From Chlorokybus atmophyticus (taxonomy: Eukaryota > Streptophyta > Chlorokybophyceae > Chlorokybales > Chlorokybaceae), in the NCBI GenBank assembly GCA_009103225.1, contig RHPI01000385.1, positions 752,580 to 807,626 on the forward strand: a DNA stretch of 55,047 bases, read 5' to 3'. Under the pieces are notes generated by a model. That model was given only the letters and a program-made list of their open reading frames with translations. It was not told the origin of the DNA and made no database searches. Shown here piece after piece: positions 47,001-55,047 of this stretch. Every line of letters begins with the position of its first letter. Position 1 is the stretch's first letter. Both the position numbers and the translations under genes were made by a program.

Positions 47001-47995
47001 GATCGACAACGCCATTTGAAACAGATGCCAATGCATGTTAAGTGACATGCAATATACAAGCGCATGCAACACGTGCTGCGCTGTAATAATGCCGCAACAG
47101 CAAGCGCGCCAAAACAGCTGGCTGAATGCCTTTCGACAGACTTGCATGGACAATGCACGCATAGATTGGTGTTACTACTGACAAGTACCTTTGGGAACAG
47201 GTTCGTTTCAACATTCGTGTATACACGCCATCGCGCGTACACGGCGGCGGGCTGCTGGTCATAGAAGCTGACATCGAGCTCAACATCAACGTCTGGTTTC
47301 TTGTCATTGTCCTCTTGCTCGCGTGCAACAGCTGCTGCCGTCGCCAAAGCTGAGCAACACAGACGTTGGGGCGGTTCAGCTCGTGCTCAATCCAGTTTAT
47401 GCTTGACTTGCTCAAAAGCACATTGAATCTAAGCAAGTCAAGAATGAACTTGTTGATCCTGCTATAAATACAACGTGAAACTGCTCTCATGCCCTGCAGC
47501 TTAAGCAGGGCATGAGGCTTGAAAAGCCATGAAGCCCTGAAGAATAATGCACTAAAGTTTACAGTTGATGCCTGCATGTACTGAAGCATGCATACGGCAG
47601 CCTGCTCACTAATCATGCTGCTGATTACAAGCAGCTACTACTACATGACTTAATGCGCATGTTGTGACCACTGGGTTTTGTTACGACGTTTGTTTGTTCA
47701 TCTGACCACAGTCAAGCGAGAAGCCCGCATGAACGCAGTATACTGCGCAGTGGCAACGAACTTACTTTATGCATTGACATGCAGGAGCGAAAGCGACGAA
47801 AGCCCTAGCGTTGCTGATGCCGCCGCCTCCCCCTCCTCCCCCCCCTCCTCTTTGTCCTTCAGCTGCTGCTGCTGCCCGTTTTGCTGCAGCCGTCGCCAAC
47901 GACAACCGCAAGGCTTGAACAGTGCTGCAGCGCTGGAAGGCGGCTGACCGCACGCACCACCGAGCGGAGGTCGCCGCTGCCGCCAGCAACGCCAT
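44010..47995 (-). pseudogene. Decaying tandem duplicate of the TPR gene
   Basis: Exon-by-exon counterpart of the gene at 37156-40945, in the same order and orientation. It has the presequence (47995, RAAAAAEGQRGGGGGGGGGG), LATAAAVAREQEDND, GRLAETERYLTRALRVAR, KEYDKAEPLYKEAIERL, TATAQESLASCLHLRGG and NARKHLNELPCAVHHFDAVE. Three defects are visible. A C-run near 46785 is one base short relative to the intact copy, shifting frame after RALRVAR. The exon matching GTSHREYASTLFHC (about 46020-46085) reads into a TGA. A TAA at 44114-44116 interrupts the C terminus at the point where the intact copy has CAA, and homology continues beyond it. I infer a pseudogene, though a shortened product is not excluded. 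Confidence 0.75.
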
Positions 47996-49359
47996 GGTCG
48001 ATCAGAGCCACACTGTACTAGAAAGTACGCTTGGGCCCTAGGGCCTGTGGCTACAAGCACAGCATGCTGCTGCTTTTGTATCTGATGTATGCACAATTAA
48101 TTGTGTCATTTGTGTGCACAATTTGTTTTTTCATTATGCACACAACAGGTTTGATTCGCCGTCAAGTGCTCCAAGCAATGGTATGCAATGCTCAACAACG
48201 TTTGCGTTAGGCCTAACATACGATTGATAGGCTAGACCAGCGCACTCACATTTTGTAATGCGCATGGGTTGAGGCTACTATTGCTGTGCACGGTGCTCTG
48301 TGTCAGTGATAGTGGTGATTCTCGTGGGTCTCGCCATCATGTTTCGCCGCATTGCACCAAAGGTCTAATTTTGGTGCTTAGCGAAACCAGCCAATCCCGT
48401 CATGTTGGGCGAATATGCTTGGATTGCACTAGAATTTCAGAATATCAGCAACTTATTTCAGCATTGAGGTATTACAGCCTGAAACTTATGGTTGGAGAGA
48501 GTAGGAAAACGATGAGCACGACGAGGGAATATATATGGCGTATCAAGGTCAATTATTAAGAAGATATATGTGTAAAACTCTGTCTTGGCCCTTATTCTGA
48601 TTATTACTATTATTCGCTCTGTGTTGTGTTGCTGTGGTTTGCAAAAATGTGCTTGCGTCTTGCACACTATTGAGCGTGCCTAGCGTAGCTCTTATGTGCT
48701 ATGGATGGATGTAGACATATAAGAACAATTTGTAACTATAGACATGTACCATTGATACATTGATTGATACATGTGCATGCACATGTTCATTACACATAGA
48801 TATTACCAAATGCAATATTACACGCATTGCATCAACCTCCGCAATGCTACATTCAAGTGAGTTCGTGTGTTTATCATGTACACTTTATGAGTAATCATCA
48901 ACTGCGTAAACTGCGTAATCTACTTGCACAAGCATTTCATATCACCATTGTTATAATGGTAAAAATGGCATGGGTTGTTATATGCCCATTTGCTAGGCTG
49001 CCAACAATTGCCCATTGTATTTGCAGCTCAGCACCAGTTATCAAGCCCAAAGATGATTGCACCACTTTTACTAGCTCCCCCCATTCAGGCCAACTTACCC
49101 ATTACCTCCCCTTCCGGGTGTGTCATATGTATGGGAATTCCATGGATGCAAGTATGCACAGCACGCACACGCACTCACCAACGAAGACAAGCATCAACAA
49201 TAACCACCTGAATCTCAAACTGGCATGCACAGCACATGCAGCTGCAGTACACCGCACAGGTAGAGCCCACATGCCACACACGCCCACAGACGCGTGCACA
49301 CTTACACATGTCATTGACTGGTATGCCGCAAGATATGCAGCTGCAACTGCGCGCGCGCT

Positions 49360-49422
<63 letters not shown>

Positions 49423-49605
49423 CTGGACACATAATCAGGTGGAGTACTTACACGAAACTGCACTTTGACCTTGACTCCAACTTGATATATAAACACGAGA
49501 ACCAAAGACAGGAAGAAAGGCTGTACACATGCAGCCAACCTCTTGTTGGCGACAAATCTACACCCATTGACGAACCCCAACTATAATGCTCCGCAACTAG
49601 CCCAT
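47996..49605. other. Intergenic with a long GA microsatellite
   Basis: The first 300 bp still resemble the region upstream of the intact TPR gene (GGTTGAGGCT...TGCTGTGCACGGTG at about 48270-48295, compared with 41212-41238). A (GA)n tract of about 27 units lies at 49366-49420. No gene was recognised. Confidence 0.55.
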
Positions 49606-51099
49606 CTAATCTTGCCTAATCTGGATGAGTGCCATGGTAGTGCAGCCCATGAACAGGGCTGCGTACTTTGCTAGAGGCTCGTACTTGCTGTCGGAGCAAA
49701 CGCGCTTGAACGCCTTCATGATGATATGGTTGAGGGCGACGAAGATGAACACGCCTGCCGCAATACCGTTGAGGATAGACGAGGCCCACAGGCCGTCTCG
49801 TCCCGTTGTGGTGCGGTCGATGATGATGCCAATGGCGATGCCGACAGGCGCGGTGATACCAAAACAGAAGGCGTAGAAGGCGAGCTTGCTCAGCATAAAG
49901 CGTTGCGTGACGGCCAAGATGGTCACACCGAGCGCCACGCCCTCGAAGAACTTGTGGATGAGGATCGTGCCTGCCGTGGACCACGTGTCCGACACCGTCG
50001 CGCTCACGCCAATGGCCAGGCCCTCAAACACAGCGTGGAAGCAGAGCGCAAAGACCAGCAAGACGGCATCCGTCACGGACAGGTTCAGCGCGTTGCCCGT
50101 GAGCAAGTAAGGCTTCTCCAGGTCCGTGCCTGTACCCACAACCTTGTCCATGGAGGCACCATCATGAGCCTCTATCGGGCATGGGCAGTTATCCGCGGGG
50201 CAGCTGCAATTACATGCCACAGGACAGAGGACGATGAGCACACTAGACCACATGGAATTGCAGCCCACATGAGAGAGATGTACAGTGCATATGGACACCA
50301 TGACGCACCTGCAGTTTGCTGGGCATCGCGTGCACATCTCTGGCGCGTTTTTGCCACTCTCAATGTCTTTTGACACAGGCGCAGAAGGTGTATGCGCAGA
50401 GTGCTGGCTTACAATGGCGCCGGGTATAGCCTGCCAATACGGTGACTGTCAGACATTGCACAAGAAACACACAACAGCACCAGGCTGTAAGCACGATGCT
50501 GGTAACAAATGCAATGCAAGACAAGCCCATAATAATCAATGACACGTTCGCTTAGAACGGACACACACGCACACGCACATGCAGGCCCAGACCCGCTTAC
50601 AATCTCAAGAGTACGATATATTAAGTGCTAGGTCACTCACTGGCTGCTTAGAGAACAGCGCCTCAGTGGCTCCATTGGCCACCTGATTCTCCTTGCGCTT
50701 GTCCATGATCATATGCACAACGATGTCCGCCAGAAATGCGGCCAGGTAGCCAACGATGACCAGCAGGTACGCCCAGGGATACCTGCAGAGCAAGCCATAA
50801 CAACAATTCAAACACGAACATGCTTGTACAAGTAATAACAAGCAAACAACAACCAATTTGCAAGTTCTAAGCAAGCTACGGAAAGCAGCTGCTTACGGTG
50901 AGTCGCTTAGGGATTGCAGGCCTTCATTAGAGTCTCCTATCAAGTGCATCATCGCAAGCGTGAAGAAGAGCCCCCCGGCGAAGAGCATGCCATAGATGAT
51001 CAGCCAGCTCGCGAACGTGAAGAAGTACGGGAGGAATGCGCCAAGGAAGGGCACGAAAAAGATGACGACCATCGCGCCAACCTGCAGCAATCAATATCA

Positions 51100-51135
<36 letters not shown>

Positions 51136-51904
51136 AATACATGACCCGAATCGTAGGCTCCCGGCAACAATAACTTGATTTGTCACTAGTCGCATACAGC
51201 ATGCTGCTTCAAAAACACAAGAAGTACCCAGCATGACTAAGGTTACTGATCATAGCAAGGAGTGTTTAAGCAACTGTGCATGTCACTGGGGACGTACACT
51301 GACAGTTCACATCTTGTAAGGTCTGGAAACTGTAGGCGTAAACTTGTACTGCCTGGTGCTGTTCTACGGGCTGAAACTAGGTAAGCAGCTGCTTGAGCCA
51401 AGGTGATGTACCGTAGTGTAAACCATTGCTACATGAGTGAGCCACATGTGGTCCAGAACGCAAGCAAAGCAAAGGCGGCTTCGTAGGCGGTAAGCACGTA
51501 TGGGACCCGCTTAACCAGGTAAGCAGCACGCACTGCGGCACTCTACCAATGCTGGCTGGCAAACTCTCACAGAACACAAAGCCACTGCATGTTGAAGTAT
51601 GAACGCTAGGCAAGACGCAAGCTACTCATTTGAAGCTTGGAGGAAAACACATGGTTGACGTGGCTTCCTGTGTAGGCAGGGCGGCACTACAGCCCACCTT
51701 GTTGGCCACCAGGTGGCCATTCGACCGCAGGTCCTGTGCAGCAGCAGAGGAGTCTGATGAACCAGGAGACTGAACATCGTCCGCCGTCGCCGACTGCTCA
51801 TCACTATGGATGACACCGTTGTGTGCAGCCACAAGCGGAAGCGCCACAGCGGCCAGCACCAGCAGCAGCGACAGCACTCGTGCTAGCAGCCGCTGGTCCG
51901 CCAT
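49606..51904 (-). CDS. ZIP-family metal ion transporter
   Basis: ZIP proteins carry zinc, iron or manganese into the cytosol across the plasma membrane or from organelles. Exons (minus): 51904-51698, 51081-50897, 50782-50641, 50430-50309, 50203-49606. All are in phase and give 417 aa. There is a signal peptide (LLARVLSLLLVLAAVALPLV) and a Ser/Asp-rich luminal segment. Membrane helices follow: VVIFFVPFLGAFLPYFFTFA, YGMLFAGGLFFTLAMMHLIG and YPWAYLLVIVGYLAAFLADI. A Cys/His/Asp-rich variable loop (CTRCPANCSCPADNCPCPIE) probably binds metal. The signature helices are CFHAVFEGLAIGVSATVSD and LIHKFFEGVALGVTI, with the conserved His-Glu-Gly pairs. The last helices end near the C terminus, as is usual for the family. 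Confidence 0.95.
51086..51135. repeat. TA/TG microsatellite in the first ZIP intron
   Basis: An ATATAT run followed by TGTGTG within the 616-bp first intron (51697-51082), just upstream of its acceptor on the minus strand. Confidence 0.85.
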
Positions 51905-53220
51905 AGCAAGCAGTCACTAAAAAATGTACAAAGGCTTTTAACAGAACACCACAGCAACGCACACACCACCCTCCCAAGAAATTGCCCGGCCCCGCCACCA
52001 ACGCCGCCGCTGCTAACGCCGCCGCCAAGATCAGCGAGGCCCTCAGCTACCGAACCTTTGCATTAAAGCCGTACAACCGTAGGGTCTGTTGTACAACATC
52101 TGTACTATTGCATGTTTAATCGTACAGCTTACGGTTTGAACTGTACGGTAATTGCTGCTGGCAATGCCCGGCTGCAAGCTATTGAGCCGATGCACAATGC
52201 GCAACCACGGCATGAGTTCGCACTGCGGGTGAGCGCTGCAGAGCAGCGGAAGGGCAATATCAACCAACGTCATAATGAAGCCTATGCAAGTGCTAGGAGA
52301 CTAATTTCAGGACTTAATGCCCGGCTGCGGTGCACTACAGCAAAGCGCAGTGTGCGGCTCTGCATGATTATCGTACGTATTAGGCTTCGTCAGTCTACGG
52401 CTTTCTCACATGTACGAAGTTTTGGCGGTGCTTGACAGCTGAAGGCAACAAACGACAAACACCACGCGGCGCTTCGTACAGCTCTGGTACAAATGTTCGT
52501 GCAACGCGATCCGTCCGTGCAGTCCCGCCTTCCACTCTCTGTACAATCTGATCCGGTATTGATCATGGGGCAAAAGGGTCGCTAGCAGGGTTGCTAGTGC
52601 CGCACTAACGAGAGCGCTCTCACCATTCAAGGCTCATGCTAAACCACGACGAGTTACGACGGCGTACGAGAAATCCTTCATTGAGGATGGCATTACACCA
52701 ACTCATTGGGAAAAGCACCTGTAAAGTGGTGTTAATGTCTTGACCACACTCCCTATAATACCTCATTCAATAATTTTCAAATGATAGCTCATTTTACGTA
52801 AATTATCTTAACAGATATTGTTTAGACGGCGGGCAATACATCAGCCGAAACATGCATAATAACGTGTCCATGTTGCACAATGTTCACTCGCAGATTTAAA
52901 ACATAAAAGAGTGATGTTGCGCTTTCAAATATGTATCATACGCATGAAATGCACATGCATGTAAGCAACATGTGCATGGCATGCATACATGAAGCGTGCT
53001 GTTGACTATGTGTAACGGGAGCAATAATAATAGGGGTATTATTGCTACCTGAATAACACATTTTGTATGAATAAGTATTTAAATATGCTTATTTATACCT
53101 CTTTTCTACGGTTCCTCGCTTATTAAAGGCTATGATGCTTTATCATAGCTTAAATAAGTCCCAATGGGTGTAGAACCGCTTATTCAAGCCTATTTAGTGT
53201 CACATTCGATATAATGTGAT
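51905..53220. other. Intergenic upstream of the ZIP gene
   Basis: No supported gene. It contains the ZIP promoter side and AT-rich sequence with short palindromes such as AATAAG...CTTATT (53069-53092). Confidence 0.4.
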
Positions 53221-54447
53221 CACTATCTCGTTAGGTACCTTACGATAGGTATCTTTGGATAGGTACCTTATCGATAGGTACCTTATCTGAGCTGTGATTG
53301 GCTCACGCTAGATTTCCTAACTACCCTATCTGTAGGGTCGATATCTAGTTGTGAGTTAATTATCGAGAGTTATATAGTTGATATACTCTTGATATAAAAG
53401 GTCACATGAATCTGATGTGGGGACTTTCAGTTCTCTGCTCAGTGGCGGCCACGCCGCTGAAAGGCTTGTCATAGGCGGTGTGGGTATTGGGGTAGAGGAT
53501 TGAAGGGGCATCACCGGCGACGGTGGTGCTGTTACATTGGTATCCAGGAGGGGGGTGACGTGGGTACTTATAGGGGGCGGCGACCTGCTTTCGGCCAATC
53601 AGAAGCGTCGGCGGCGGCCTCCTATTCGTCGACGCAGCCCAAGCTTCAAGTTTGCTTCCCTGCGCTACCTCCACGTTGAAGCCACCTATCAAAGAGGCGG
53701 CCTCTCCACGTTGAGGTACCATCACACGTCGGTGACTTGCCTGCTTGCCTGCTTGTTAGCTGCTTGCCAGGTGCTTGCCAAGTGCACGTGTGTACTTTCA
53801 TGCACATCACACAGTGGCTTGCCAGTGCACTATCATTGCTTGCAGTAATTGCCTGTCATTACATGCGGTGATTGCGGCTTGCTAGTGTGCCATCACTGTT
53901 TGTCACACTTAGTGCACTGTCATTGCTTGCAGTGATTGCCTGTCATTGCATGCGGTGATTGCTTGTCATTGTGCTTGCCAGTGCATGTCACAGTTAGTCA
54001 CCGTGCGGCTTGCCTGTTGCATGCCTGTGACGTACCTGTGACCTGCCAGCGGCTTTGCCGGGTCGTTTGACCCGGGTCCGTAAGTTCCAAACCAAACTGT
54101 TCCCAAACCCTCCCCCTCTGGCTTCGGCCTGGAGATCGGGACTTGGTTAGGACAACTGTGGGGAGGTTTTAGGACAATCTGTTCCCAAACCCTGTTAGTC
54201 TGAAACCCTCCCCCTCTGGCTTCGGCCTGGAGATTGGGACTTGGTTAAGGACAACACAGGGTTAGGACATTCTGGTCCCACTCAGACTTGTTCTGTTTGG
54301 TGACACTCCAGATCCAACCTTTCCTATTTTGGGACTGGTTTGGACTCTGTTTGGGACTTTTACAAATTGGGGTCATTTTGATCCTCTCGTTAAACCTGGT
54401 CCATTGGTGAGGTTCTCACCATCCCATTCTGCCTGTTTTGCAGGCAA
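53221..54447 (+). repeat. Repeat-rich leader of a retroelement, with several tandem duplications
   Basis: 53232-53290 repeats GATAGGTACCTTATC-like units. 53735-54010 has imperfect tandem copies of GTGCACTGTCATTGCTTGCAG and GCATGCGGTGATTGC. 54098-54160 is repeated at 54179-54250 (TGTTCCCAAACCCT, TCTGGCTTCGGCCTGGAGAT). It directly precedes a gag-like frame, so it is probably LTR plus leader, but LTR ends and a primer-binding site were not pinned down. Confidence 0.5.
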
Positions 54448-55047
54448 ATGGAAGAAAACTCGGTGCCCACCTCCAAAGGGGAGAGCTCAGAAAAAGAGCA
54501 ACTTTCCCGTGAGGAGGAATTTCCATCCATGGAAGATATTCCGAATCCGGATGATGCACCTGATGAGTCTCAAGCTGCTAAAGCTGCGGAAGCTTCAGTG
54601 GATGATAGATCACCTTCTATATTCCCTGAGTTTTCTATTCGCATGACACAGCAGGACTTGATGGAGCATTTCCTTAGCACCTATGATCAGGACCCTCGTG
54701 AGGCAATTGTCTCATTCGTGAACTTTCTCTTCCTATTGGCAGAAAAAGTTTCAAAGCTCACCACCTTTATGGGGCGAGATTGGGAGGGGCAGATGGGTGA
54801 AGGCAAACGTGTTCTGAATATGATCGAGCGTCTGCAGCGTGCTGACGGTGGTCCACCTGTTCAAGCACTTGNCCGTCCTGCCGAGTTTGTTCCCAACAAG
54901 CAAGCGGCCATCTTCGACTGGCTTGTAAAGTTGCGACACTATGTCAACTCCCTTCATATTTTTGAGGAGGGGAAATTGCGTGTAGCTGAGTTGCTGATCC
55001 CAAACGATGCTTTGGCAGAGTGGTACCGCCGTAAGCAACGGGATACC
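54448..55047 (+). mobile_element. Retrotransposon gag-like ORF, 5' part, truncated by the window
   Basis: An uninterrupted frame of 200 codons starts at the ATG at 54448 and runs off the window. One codon contains the N at 54872. The N-terminal 60 residues are acidic and disordered (EEFPSMEDIPNPDDAPDESQ). A helical region follows with the layout of Ty3/gypsy-type gag capsid domains: KQAAIFDWLVKLRHYVNSLH, then KLRVAELLIPNDALAEWYRR. The pattern is x-F-x-W-L-x-x-L, then repeated helices ending A-x-x-W-Y. No protease or reverse transcriptase is in view. A different phosphoprotein-like gene remains possible. Confidence 0.55.

Noticed and set aside
49726-50373. 215-codon plus-strand frame opposite the ZIP gene
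   Set aside because: It is the complement of the last two ZIP exons, with low-quality Arg/Asp/His-rich translation.
53402-53725. 107-codon minus-strand frame in the retroelement leader
   Set aside because: No motif or splice context, and it overlaps tandem-repeat and leader sequence.

Overview
This window is nuclear DNA of a eukaryote, most probably a green alga or another plastid-bearing protist. The genes are split by many short introns of about 60-600 bp, almost all GT-AG with TGCAG-type acceptors. There are no operons, Shine-Dalgarno sites or CRISPR arrays. A SufD-type Fe-S assembly protein and a chorismate synthase both carry Ala/Ser/Arg-rich N-terminal extensions that look like plastid transit peptides, and a LON-domain protein has a similar leader. 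The species cannot be fixed from the sequence alone. One 365-base N gap (41396-41760) and single Ns (30850, 54872) show that this is a draft assembly.

Layout. 0.5-11 kb is gene-dense: sufD (-), diverging from a LON-domain protein (+); a weak hypothetical gene (-); and a secreted heparinase II/III-like protein (-, 8 exons, 649 aa). 11-20.2 kb has almost no genes. It holds a decayed coding fragment, a 2.9-kb element with inverted termini, microsatellites, hairpin arrays and a 906-bp hAT-like non-autonomous transposon. 20.3-24.7 kb is a 10-exon gene (+) for an unrecognised 889-aa helical protein. 25.7-30.3 kb has a divergent pair: an NTF2-like/SigF-like membrane protein (-) and chorismate synthase (+, 10 exons, 446 aa). 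This pair is flanked by an identical 319-bp inverted repeat. 30.3-34.5 kb is repeat-rich and contains a miniature LTR retrotransposon (TRIM) nested in an older repeat.

34.5-36.2 kb encodes a WrbA-like flavodoxin quinone reductase (+) with an MGxxxCC lipidation-type N terminus. 37.2-48 kb contains two tandem copies of a TPR gene (-). The second copy is frameshifted and carries stops. A short fragment resembling a Cys-loop ligand-gated channel lies beside the N gap between them. 49.6-51.9 kb is a ZIP-family metal transporter (-, 5 exons, 417 aa). The right end has tandem repeats and the 5' part of a retrotransposon gag-like ORF that runs off the window.

The genes do not form a pathway. Two are plastid housekeeping functions (Fe-S assembly, shikimate pathway), and the rest are proteostasis, redox, metal transport, a secreted polysaccharide lyase-like protein and unknowns. 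Exon joints were chosen by hand so that splice sites and reading phase agree. Where every joint in a gene is phase-consistent this is stated. Three introns fit best with GC rather than GT donors.
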